Assembly (NCBI GenBank): GCA_963575745.1
Contig: CAUYUJ010004582.1
Span: forward strand, 1 to 64,000
DNA from: Prorocentrum cordatum
Lineage: Eukaryota > Sar > Dinophyceae > Prorocentrales > Prorocentraceae
Reading direction: 5' to 3'
Length of the DNA stretch: 64,000 nucleotides
A program made the translations under genes and the position numbers. The notes under the pieces are model-generated. The model did no database searches, was not told where the DNA came from, and saw nothing but the letters and a program-made list of their open reading frames with translations. Positions 12,661 through 22,786 of the stretch are shown piece by piece (the stretch's first letter is position 1; every line of letters starts with the position of its first letter).

Positions 12661-12996
12661 TGGCCGCGGGCGCAGCGCGTCGCAGGGGGGGCGACGAACT
12701 CCTGCTGCGCATCGGCGCGGTGCGCACGCGCCCGTGGCTCGACGAAGAATTCTGGCACGCGGATGCCTGGGGCGCTCTCTCTGTGGCCCGCCTCTTCGGC
12801 TAAACCGCTCGCCATGTCGCGCCCGTGTGCCATCTTGTGCGTCGGGGCGTCGCGATACTTAAGTTTGGGCGCGGCAAAGCGTTCGGCGCGCCGCCGCGCT
12901 TGTCATCCTAGGGCCCCGCGTTTTGTCGCAAGCGGAGTGCACGCGGCCAGTGCCTCAGGCGCGTCGCTCGCATTGTCAGGCGTGTCGCGCGGCATC

Positions 12997-14564
12997 ATGT
13001 CGTTATTCCTTGAATTGTGTTCCTTGCGCCCGACAGCGCTCCGGACGGCCGTCGCCTGGGCTGCTGATTTCCTGGCTGAGAACGGCTTCGCACGAGCCTG
13101 CGAGCTCGCCAGTGCAGACGCCGCAGACCTGGAAGGTTGGCCGGTCACCGCGCAGGCACCAATGTCGAAGTCCTGCACGAATTATTCAGAGCCGCGAAGA
13201 TTGCTGCGCGCCGAGGCTCGGCTGCGCGTGGGTTTTTGGCGCGCGCGGCCTCCCCCCCCCCCGCCGCGCGCGAACCTCGCAGGCGCGCCCGTCGCCGTGG
13301 GCTCGGCAGTTGGAGGGCGCGCGCCCGCCCGCAGCCGGTCGCCGGCGAGACGCGCGGCGCCGAGCGCCCCGGGGACACCCCCTGGGCCGCCACAGGCGCG
13401 CGTCATCGGCCCCGCGCGCTTGCGCATGCCCGCGCGCCGTGGCTCGCGAGGCGCCCGTCCCGAGCGTCCTCGACCAGCTGGGCGCGCCGGTCGCGCTGCC
13501 AATAACGCGCGGGCCCCGGGCGGCGCTCGCCGAGGCCGCTGCTCGCCTCCGCAGTCTGGCGGGCGCGGCCCGCTGGCGGGAGGAGGAACGCGTTCGCGCT
13601 ATGCTGCCTTCATGCGCACGGTCGCTCCCAAGCGTGAGAAGCGGCCTCAAGTGCTGGGAGGCCTACTGCATCAGAATGTTGAAATACCCGTGCATGCAGC
13701 TCCCGCCAGCCTGCGCGGACCTGGTCGCCTGGAGCGCCCTCTTTCGCTGCGGGGAGACGTGCGCAAGTTACTGCAGCTACGTTAAGATCGGCTGCCTCCT
13801 GACTGGGGTCTGCGTCGCCGTGTTCGACCGCCCCGAGGTCAGGCGTGCGCGCGCCGCCGCCCGGGCGCGGGCCGATTGGACTCCGCGCCCGCGCTTGTTC
13901 ATCCGTAAGAGCGCGGTCGCCGCGCTGGTCGAGTTGGGCGCGCGCCGCCCCGAGTGGCTCCGCGCGTCGATGCTTTTCCTTTTCGCCTACACGTTCTTGT
14001 TGCGTGCTCCCAGCGAGGCGTTGCCGGCCGTGCGCGTGGCCGACGCCGGCGACGCGCCGCCCTTTCAAGCGGCGCTAGTGCTGGGCAAATCGGAGCTCAC
14101 GCTGCTGCTGCGGCGGCGGAAGAACCGGCCGCAGGGCAGTCGCCTGTCGCGGAAGTGCTTGTGCTCATCGTGCCGCGCCACGTGCCCCGTGCACACCCTG
14201 GGCCCCTGGGTGGCGCGTTGCGGGCTGGGCCGCGGGCTCTTCGGAGGCATCTCGGCGGCTGCTGCGCTGCGGACCCTGCGCGAGATGCTCGCTGCCCTCG
14301 GTGTCCAGGGGGCGAGCCTGTTTCGGTTGCATGACCTCCGCTGGGGCCACGCCAAGGACCTGCAGGAGGCTGGCGCGACGCTGGCCGAGATTCTCGCGGC
14401 CGGGGAGTGGCGGTCCTGCGCTTTCATGGCGTATCTCGACCGTGACGATCTGGACAGGGGCGCGGTCGTGGAGGCGGGGCCGCGCGCCCTCCGCCCGCGC
14501 CGCGGCGCGCTGCTCGCGCCAGGCGCGCATGCTGGAGTCGGATTCGGACGAGGGTGCCTGCTAG
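12997..14564 (+). CDS. YR-B tyrosine recombinase
   Basis: The ATG at 12997 opens a short segment (MSLFLELCSLRPTALRT). After a low-complexity, probably intronic or frame-shifted stretch, the core recombinase is open from about 13610 to 14470. It has an N-terminal core-binding-like helical region, the first catalytic Arg in FLLRAPSE, the HxxR box in HDLRWGHAKDL, the Trp in AGEWRS and the nucleophile Tyr in AFMAYLD. All hallmark catalytic positions are present. A second frame gives an acidic end MLESDSDEGAC with a stop at 14564; the main frame instead runs on into A2. The enzyme would integrate the element's circular DNA at a short core. The gene sits 3' of RT-RNase H, the usual DIRS order. Confidence 0.8.
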
Positions 14565-14706
14565 GCGCCGGCGGCCAGCGCCGCCACGTTTCGCTTCTGT
14601 GCGTGGGCGGGTGCGCGCGACGGCGCCCGTGCTCTGCCCCCGCGCGTTCGGCAGCGGGTGGGCGCGCGTTGCCGGCCCGTGTCGCACGCGTGCCGTGTGG
14701 CAGTGG

Positions 14707-14863
14707 GTCTGCACGCAGGCGTGGCGCGAGGCCGCCCAAGCGGCGGTGCGTCGGGCCTGGGCCCGTCGCAGCCGCCCGCGGGGGGCAGCCTCGCGCCGCG
14801 CCGCTCCCACCGACGGCGGCGGCAGGCGGGGTCGAGGCCCCGCGCGCGCGGCTCGATTTGTGG
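14707..14863 (+). repeat. YR-B B1 repeat
   Basis: About 157 bp ending CGATTTGTGG, abutting A2. It is near-identical to B2 at the 3' end of the element. The B1/A2 junction corresponds to the junction of a circular DNA intermediate. Confidence 0.8.
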
Positions 14864-15226
14864 TAGGCCCACGGCGGCAAGTCCGCTCGCAGACGCGGAC
14901 GTTCACCGTTGTGGGCGGGCACAAATCGGCCACGGTTGCGCGTAGGTCGCGCGCGCGGCAGTGCGACGCAACCGCGGCCTCGCTGCGCAGGCGCGGGCCA
15001 TCGCGCCGTCGCGCGCCAGGGTTGCGCGTCGCGGGGGGGCTGTCGCTGCCCCGCGGCGCGTGCGCTTCGCAGGTGATTTGCTAGCGCCGGGGTTGCGTCG
15101 CCGCGGCGGGGGGTCGCTGCCCCCGCGGCGCGTGCGCTTCGCAGGCGATTTGCATTTGGAGGAGGCGCCCCGCGCGCGCCCCGCGCGCGCGCGCGGCGGG
15201 TGCCTCCCTGGCGCGCGTTCTTTCTC
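14864..15226 (+). repeat. YR-B A2 repeat
   Basis: Near-identical copy of A1 (6290-6655). It ends TTCTTTCTC and is followed at once by CCACCCTCCGCCCTG, a motif shared with the YR-A family at the same structural position. Confidence 0.85.
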
Positions 15227-15240
15227 CCACCCTCCGCCCT

Positions 15241-15400
15241 GTCTGCTGCGCGCAGGCGTGGCGCGAGGCCGCCCAAGCGGCGGTGCGTCGGGCCTGGGCC
15301 CGTCGCAGCCGCCCGCGGGGGGCAGCCTCGCGCCGCGCCGCTCCCACCGACGGCGGCAGCAGGCGGGGTCGAGGCCCTGCACGCGCGGCTCGATTTGCGG
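15241..15400 (+). repeat. YR-B B2 terminal repeat
   Basis: Near-identical to B1. It ends CGATTTGCGG, after which the tandem unit resumes with CCCACTGCCG. Confidence 0.8.
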
Positions 15401-15711
15401 CCCACTGCCGCGCAGCGCGCTTGGCGCGCGTTGCGGCGCGTAGTTTCTCGTGCGCTGCGTTGTGCTGGGTTGCCTTGCGTTGCTAGGTTCGCAGTGCTCC
15501 TCCGAAAAACACGGGCTAGCTCTCTGCTTCGCTCGAGCGTGTTGCGCGTCGCGCGGGGCTCGAATCCCCCGCTGGGGGTGGCTTCCGCGGGGGCGGGGTG
15601 CCCGCTCGCAGGCCACAATTGTTTCGGTGCCGTCCTGTGCCCGGCGCGGCGGCCCGCGGGTCGCGATCGCCCGCGACGCGGCCTCTCCGGCGCGTTCCAG
15701 CCCAGATCACC

Positions 15712-15996
15712 ATGGCCGACTTCGTGCTTGCAGACGTCACGGCGACCCGACGACGCGCGTCGCGGCGCTGGGCCAGCGCGCGCCGGCGCGCCCGGGGGCC
15801 GAAGGATTCCGCCCTGGACGGCATCATTGCTGGCTTCCCCGCCGCTCACGCAGAAAAGGTGGGGGAGACGGGCGACGCGATGTTACTCTCCGTCGAAGCG
15901 CTTCTGGTTCGGCCCCGCCCCGGGTCGCGCCGTCGGCCGAGGTATAGAGCGCGGGGCAGCGCATCTCGCCTCCGACGTCGCCGCGGGGCGCCCTAG
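15712..15996 (+). CDS. Recurring short ORF, unknown (unit ORF a, U1 copy)
   Basis: The ATG lies in a favourable context (ATCACCATGGCC) and opens a 94-residue frame starting MADFVLADVTATRRRASRR, Arg-rich throughout. U2 (23098-23382) and U3 (47668-47952) keep the same start, frame and stop with a handful of substitutions. No family is recognised. Because most other frames in the unit are broken, this could be a small real exon or chance conservation between young duplicates. Confidence 0.25.
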   Translation: MADFVLADVTATRRRASRRWASARRRARGPKDSALDGIIAGFPAAHAEKVGETGDAMLLSVEALLVRPRPGSRRRPRYRARGSASRLRRRRGAP

Positions 15997-18652
15997 ATCG
16001 GCCGCTGTTGCTCGGGCGACGCAGGTGCTTCTCGGCGTTCATGAGCATGCAGTGTTCTTCTATATATCCCCGATGCACAGTGCCGCAGTCGGGCGAAGAG
16101 CCCATCGCCGCGGGCGGCCGGGCACCAATGTGCCTCCACCTCTGCATCCTGCCGCTGATCACGTGCCCTGGGTTTTGGATCAGCGACGTCGCTGGCCCGT
16201 GCTCGATGGTGTCTGTGCCGACCGTGTGTGCGCAAGCGTTTTATTGGAACACGGCCTGGCCCGTCGACGGACTTGCCGCGCGCGGCGAAGCGGCGTCGCC
16301 GTGGAAGCATCGATTGCCTCCGCAGTATTCCAGTTTCGACGAGGCGAACCCGTTCCCGAGCGATTGCCCTGTTCCCGACCATGGGCCAGGAGGCATGGAC
16401 TCCGCGGAGGACCCAGCGTCGTACGACGACGCCCCGACCCCTGGGGTCCCGATCTTGGGAGCGATGAGCCCGCCGACGAGAGCCCGCTCCGTTAGGCCAC
16501 AGCCCCGTCCGGTTTGGTTCTGGGTTTCACCGGCCAGGCCGACAACCGCGCAGAATTCGCTTGGTGAGCTCGCCTGAGTCGTACTCGGCAATGGCAGCGC
16601 CGCGCTGCGACGTCGCGCCACCTTCATGGTCCCGCGATCGGTCTGCGAGTGTCCTGCGCGACTTGTATGCGCTGCGCGGCGACGAGCTGGCAATCGCGAG
16701 TTGAAGACGCTGCTTTCGAGTGGCGTTCGTGCTCGGGAAGGCAGCGTTTCTGGCGAGGGCTCGCTGCGAGCTGCGCGCGCGCGATCGCCCTGCGGGCACC
16801 GCCGTCCGCGGTCGTTCGAATTTGCTAGGGCGGGAGCCTGGCCCCAGGGCGCCTCGGCCCAATCGAGATCGCGTCGGAAGAAAAGGCGAATGCCAACAGC
16901 AGTTCCTGCCGATGCTGAAAAACATCAATGTCCGCGTCGCCGCGGTCGCCGTCGACCTCGCGCGCTCGCGCGACTGTCAGCGCTTCCAGCTGGCACTTCC
17001 TGCGTTCTTGGTTGCGCGCAACGGGCCACAGTGCTCCTCAAAGACGAGGTCCTCGGCCATGATCGCGACGGCCTCTGGCGACGATGCCGCCGCGCCGGCG
17101 GCCGCCGCCGTGGCCGCGCAGGCAGCGCCGCGCGCGAAGGAAGTGGCGCCTGCGCCGACGATGAACGTCACTGGTCATACTTCGTTGCAGACCTGCGCGA
17201 TGGCTTCGAGGGGCCCCGTGTCCGTTGCCTTCGTCGCAGCGATGCCGTCCTGTGCCTCGGATGACTTCGGGGCGACATATAGTCGGCGACGGCGAGCCCT
17301 GCGGTCGTTACCCGGCCGCCGCGAGATGCGTCTTCACCTGCGCGAGCACAACGCTCAGCCAGTGCGCTGCATGAGCGACCGCAGTTGGCGCAGCTGCAGC
17401 TGCAGTTGCAGCCGCGTCGGCTGCAGCATCATCAGGTCAATTGGAGGTTGAAGCAGAAGCGCAAGGGTGTCAGCAGGAGCACCCACAGCAGGTAGTTGCA
17501 ATAACGTCCAGGTTGGCAATGGCGACGGCGCCGGCAGCGCGAACGTCTGCATGGGGAGGGGGCGGGGGAGGGGCTGCAGCCGAGCAGGAAAAACGAGTTC
17601 CACCGCTTCCCAGCTGACCAGGCCTCGCTGCGCCACGGGGCGCGAGGGCGAGGGCGATGCGCGCGCATGTTCCATGGTTGGTTTCCTCCATTGCCGCAGT
17701 CCGATCCTAGCGCGCCTCTCACGCGGTTCCAACAGGGACCCCAGGGAAAGGAACTTTTGAGACCGGCGATGCCGATTTCTCACGTCTGCTCGGCTTCACT
17801 CACAGGGTCGCCGCATGACGCTGTCACTCGCACTTCTCGAAGTCAGTATGAGATGCAACGCCGCGGTCTCAGCAGTCCCTTTCATTGGCGTCCCTGTAGG
17901 AAACGCATCGTCCTCCAGGTCTCACATCGCTGCGCGCTGCGTCGAGCGCTGCATTATGCGCGGCTGCTCGCAAACGCGCGAAGTGGCGACCGTGCGCGCG
18001 CGGTGCCAAGCCGCGAAATTTCACGCGTGATCCGTGGATGTTGGATTTGTCGGCTGGTTTTGGCGCGTGGGCCCAGAACATCGCAGTGTTCTCTGTGGAC
18101 CCCAATCTAGCACGTGCTAAGGGGCCCATTGCGCGCGGCGCAGTCTGGGCGCATCGCGACGCATCCTGGACAGGGGCACGCCGCCCAGAACGCAGCGCCC
18201 AGCGTCGAGCTTGTACCCCGTGGTCAGCGATGGGGAGGCGAATCTTCTCCGCTCGCCGAGGCGGTGCATTGTTGCCGAGGCGCATGCAACTCCAGCACAG
18301 AGTGCAGTGCGACAGCGCAACCTGCTTTTTTTTTTTCTGGGCCGCGCTCTTAGTAAATCTCTTGAGGCGCAGGGCGAAGTGCATTGACGGTGGCTCAGGG
18401 AAACCAGGATTCCGCTCACTGTTGATTCCCGCCCCCTCGAGCTCGCCCACCCGCAAGAAGCGCGCAGACATACGCAGGCGCGCGCGCGTTGGACGCATGC
18501 AGCCGCCTGTGGGGCAAGTGCCTGATGCGACGCGCAAGCGTTTGACAAGCGAGGCAGGGCGGCCGCTGGCATTTAAGGCGAAGCTCAACGATTACGCCGC
18601 GGGTCCGACTCCGAATGGGCAAAGCGTCCTGCGCGCGCAGAAATTTGCACAC

Positions 18653-18928
18653 GCGAAATCATATTGTACGCGCACGGCCTCGGCCAGGCCAGTTCGGGCG
18701 CTCGCGCAATCCACTTCGGGGCAGCCCGCGAGCGCCGTCGCGGGGCGACCGCCCGCGCCCTGCTCGGCAGCCGCAGCGGCGGCGCCATGGAGCTGCACGA
18801 GCGCAGCGGCGGCACACAACGCGCAGAGAGCCATGGCTGCAGCCCCCCCCCCCCCCCCCTCGGAAAGCGCAGGCCTAAAGGCAAAAGAACCTGCCGCAAT
18901 TCCGCCCCGGGCCGCGCGGGCTGATGGC
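18653..18928 (-). other. Inverted ~275 bp segment inside unit U1
   Basis: This segment is the reverse complement of U3 50604-50874, while flanking sequence on both sides stays in normal orientation. In U3 the segment runs from GCCATCAGCCCG to CAATATGATTTCGC; in U1 it starts GCGAAATCATATTG and ends GGGCTGATGGC. A 9 bp inverted repeat (CCCGCGCGG / CCGCGCGGG) lies at the two ends in the normal orientation and could have promoted the flip. Confidence 0.85.
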
Positions 18929-21900
18929 CGCGCGGGTCAGACCAACGCGACCGCGTTGCCGCGCGCGCGCGGCCTTCGCTTGCGTGGCAGGATACGAGCG
19001 GCAGCGGGCCAGACGTCCGCGCCTTCCAAGGAGCGCAGGGCACGCCCAGATTTGCTTTTCGCCCCGCGCTTCGCGTCGTTAGCCAGCGCGAGATGGCGGC
19101 TCTACGAGCAGCCGCTCGGCGCCGCGAGCTGCGGCGCCTCGCCCAGCCCAGGGGGTCGGCGCCCTGGGGCGCGGCGAGTTGCGCGGGGGGGGGGGGGCTT
19201 TGCAGACGCGCAAAGCTTCCGCGGTCGACTTGCCCATCTCGTCGGCGAGGCTGAAGCCGCCGCAGACATGGCGTCCAAGTTTGCGCGCGCGGCGAACCAG
19301 ATTCTCGGCGCTTCGCAAGAGGAGCGGCCGCGCACTCAGCGTCGCAGACGCGGCGCGCCGCCGCGACGGCACTGCAATGCGCGAGGGGGTTGGCGGCATG
19401 CAAATCGCGGGCACCTCTCCGAAGTTCTTCGGCTGTCCGAGCGCGCCAGCCCAAGAAGGCGCGCCTCCGCGCAGGGGCGCGCGCGCGCTGCGTGCGGCTC
19501 CCTCGCGCGGGCCGCGCCGCGGTCGACGCGCGCGCCGCCATCTCGTGCGCGCGTCGGCACGAGGGCTGCGACGCGCGAGCGCAGCGGCGTTCGCGTCGGC
19601 GCGAAGCGGGCAAGACGTGTCCGACATCGAGGCGGAGACCGTTCGCCTGGACGCTTTCAGAAAAGAAATATCAGAGCTCGCGCCGCGTCTAGGGGCGGGG
19701 GGAGGAAGGCGCGCGACGCGCTGGTTCGGTTATTACATGAAGTTTCCGAGCCAAGCGCCAAGCCCATGATGAAAGCCATGGGCGTGTCAGCGTCGGCGTC
19801 GCGGTTGATGAAATCCCCGGCGAGCGATGTGGAGCTCCAGCGCCTGGCTGGCTCCATCATAACTCACTTGACGGGGGTGCCTATCTCTTCTGAAATATCG
19901 GACGATACCTCGGGGTCGCGCGGACAGGTCAACATCGTCGTCCCTCGCGCGTCTCGCGTATACGGTCCCGACAGGGCACTGCTCGCGCCATCGGCGCGCT
20001 CTGGCAACGCGCGGGCGCGCGCGCTGCCGTAGCCCGCGGAAGCTTTCATTTTTCCAGCCAGCGCTGGGCGCCGGCCCGCGCGTCAGTTCGCTCGGCGCAA
20101 GAGATGCGGCAGGGCTCAGCTGCGAGACGACGGAACGCTCGCTGCGCCGTTCGCGGCGCGGGCGGCCCCGCGGGAACGCGCGCGCGCCCGGGCGTTCCGC
20201 TCCACCTGGGCTCGCGCCTCGCGAGCGCTCAGTCTTAGCCAGACAACCATCAGTATAACTCTTAGCCCCCGCGAGCCTCCACTGTGGGGTCCAGAATCGG
20301 TCGGGCGACGCGTCCTCCAGTTGCCGCTCGCATCCTTTGCCTTTCCCCCTCGTGCCTTGCAGCCGCGTCCTATGTCCCCATCCCAGCCCCGCCGCGAGTG
20401 CGAAAAGCTTTCTGTTGCATTCTGCCGCAAGAGTGCCCGATGTTCCAGCGAGCCCCGCAGTCGAGGAGGGGGCGGCAACGTTTCCGGGCCTGGCCCGCCG
20501 GAAGCCGCGCCGACCAGCGCTGTCAATCTCGCGGTTCGTGTCTGCCTTGTGAAACGTGAGTCCAAGCGCCTATGTCTATGCGGCTCTCCCTCCCTTCCAC
20601 GTTGGCTCCTGACAGCGAGGGCGCGCAGGTCGAACCGGCGTGCTCGCCGCGCCCAGCGACGCCTGTCCAAATCGCGAGCGGCCGCCGCCGCCGCCTCCGC
20701 CTGCGGGCGCACGGGGGCGCGCTTCCGCGCCGATCGAACCGACCCAAGCACATCCGCTCGCGCGCAAAGTGGCCGAGTCGGTGCGATGCGTTGTTTGCTT
20801 CCCTTCGCGTGCGCGGGCGTCGCCGCTGGTTGCTCCTCGGCGGCGCGGACAATCTGACCGCGGCGCAATTCTTCCCGCGGGGCCAGAGCCCAACGGACGA
20901 GGCAAGCGCGATCGAGGAAAGTTTCCGCATCGCGTACGGTCATTTCGAGAAAAGGCGAGGCCCGCGGCGCGAGTTGTCGGTGTCGCGGCAGTGGCTGGCG
21001 CAGCTTCAACCGGAAGGTTTCGTCATGATCGGCGCGAGCGCGCTGGGCGGAGCTTGGCGGGGTCGTTCGGCATTGAGCGAGCACTGCTGGTGCCGAGAGT
21101 CATTGGCCCGCGCTTTATGACATGCGGACTGCAACCTTTGATCTCGCGCGCAAGTCTTTGCTGCGATGGCTGGTTGCCGCGATCGCTTCGCCCGCGCGTT
21201 CTTCGCATCAGGCGCGCAGCGGTCTTCTGCGTCAGCTGAAAGAAGGGGAGGCAATGTACCGAGCAGCGCACGCACTCGCGGCATACGCGGCGGGCCCTAG
21301 TAGGCCGCGAGCGCCAGCGCCGGCAGTCGCGGCAGGGGGGCGCGCCCTCCGCGCGCAACGGGGTCTCGGCTATGACCGCGGCGCGGACCGGAAGGCCCCA
21401 CTGCGACAAGGGCGTCGTCGGCAGCGCAGCCCAGCGCGCCAGGAGCTGTGCGAGCCCAGACTCAAGCGCGAGGCGCGTGCCAGGCGAGGAGAATTATCGT
21501 CGCGCCGATCGCGCGACGGAGGTCGCGGCTGTCCCGGCGCCGCGTTTGCGGTTGGAACGGCGCGCCGCGCCTGTCGCGCGACTTTTTTGGAGGGCGGTGC
21601 CGTGGATCAGCTCTTCGGCGTCGATGCGTCGAAGAGGTGCGGCGCTCCGCCCGGCGCGCGAAGGGGCACGGGGCCTCGCTGCGCGCGGCAGCGCTTACGA
21701 CCTAGTCGAACAAGCGCAGGGCCCCGCTGCTGCAGGGCTGCTCCAGCCAATGGCGCAGCGACCGCGGGCCGCCCGCGCGCCGGGGGCTTGCGCGCGCTCC
21801 GAGGCGCTAGCGTCGCAAGGTCTTGGCTTGGGCGGCGGCCTTCTCCAGGCTTTCCAAGGGCCCTGCGTTGCTTCGCCGCGCGACCGGGCGGGGGCGCGCG

Positions 21901-22786
21901 CCTGGGGGGCGCCTCGCGCATGGTGCAATCTCTCTGGCCGGTGCCGGCGCCGCGAAGGCTGGTCGGGGCCGCGCGCGGCCCGAGTGGTGCGATCGTTCGC
22001 GCGAGTGGGCGCTGCGCCGCCAGGCCGCGATCGCCGCCAACATTCACGCGGTCCGCGGCCGCCCGCGAGCCGCTGCGTCGCGGTGGCTCGTGGCCGCTCT
22101 TGCTGAATCTTAGGTGCCGCCTCTGGTCCCGCCGCCAATCTGGAACAGCGCGAGCGCGCGCTGCGCCGCGCGGCGATCGCGATGGCGCGGACTGGCGAAG
22201 CGCTCGCAGATCAACCGCTGCCGTGCGGCGCCCTTCAGATTACGCGTCGCGCGGCGCGCCGTGGGCTCCGACGACGTGCGTTCGCTATTCAGCGCCGATG
22301 GTCACAGGTGCGCGGCCCTTATCCACGGGGGCTTCGTGCCCCCCCTGCCGGGCCCCATGGGCGGTTTCCGAAGATCCTTTGGGAATCCCAGGGGGTATTT
22401 TGATTGACCCTCGTCTGCGTCGCAATGCCTTGATGCGATCTCCTCCAACGCCGCGAAGTCTTTGCGTGGTTTCATTTTCGCCGCTTTCCTTTCTTTGGAA
22501 AGCGTCGCGTAGCCGCGCGTTGCGATGCATTCCGAGACTGCGATTTGATTTGCTGTGCTTTGCATTGTTTGGCATGGTCAGTCTATGCATATTTTTGCGT
22601 TGCGTGTCTTTGCTTTGCTTCTGGCTGGTCGGTAGCAGCGCAGTCCATCGCGTGGCTCTGACTAGCATCGAATTGCAACTTTATGTTCGGTGGCCGTGCC
22701 TCACGCGTCGCCGTGCATCATTGCGTTGCTTTGCGTTGTTGCGCGTTGCGGCGAGTGGTTTTTAAATGCTGCGATTTGTTTTGTTG

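Larger units (their letters stand above)
6290..15400 (+). mobile_element. YR-B: tyrosine-recombinase retrotransposon with split direct repeats
   Basis: A 9.1 kb insertion in the tandem array. Removing it rejoins TTTTGTTG to CCCACTGCCG, which is the uninterrupted sequence at 22779-22796. The structure is A1 (6290-6655), body, B1 (about 14707-14863), A2 (14864-15226), a short linker, and B2 (about 15241-15400). This is the split-direct-repeat layout known from PAT/Ngaro-type elements. The body encodes, in order, a gag-like protein, RT with RNase H, and a tyrosine recombinase, which is the usual DIRS-order gene set. No target-site duplication is seen, as expected for YR-mediated integration of a circle. 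Gag and pol show frame breaks (mutations or introns); the YR catalytic block is open. Confidence 0.85.
15401..22786 (+). repeat. 7.4 kb tandem repeat unit U1
   Basis: Complete unit of 7386 bp, bounded by CCCACTGCCGCGCAG at both ends. It is colinear with U2 and U3 except for a ~275 bp inverted segment (18653-18928) and scattered small indels. The last ~400 bp are T/G-rich with lower GC. Homopolymer length changes break most frames relative to U2 and U3. Confidence 0.9.

Noticed and set aside
6290-15226. LTR retrotransposon, because of long direct repeats
   Set aside because: The second A copy is not at the end but is followed by B2, the body encodes a tyrosine recombinase and no DDE integrase, and there is no target duplication.
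15480-15580. tRNA-like T-arm (GGGGCTCGAATCCCC) in the unit
   Set aside because: No matching acceptor stem, D-arm or anticodon arm could be placed upstream; probably chance in GC-rich DNA.
16626-17264. Long continuous coding interpretation of the unit (multi-hundred codon ORFs)
   Set aside because: One-base indels in homopolymers change frame between units, and the predicted proteins are mostly Arg/Ala low complexity. Only a few short segments keep frame, and these are listed with low confidence.
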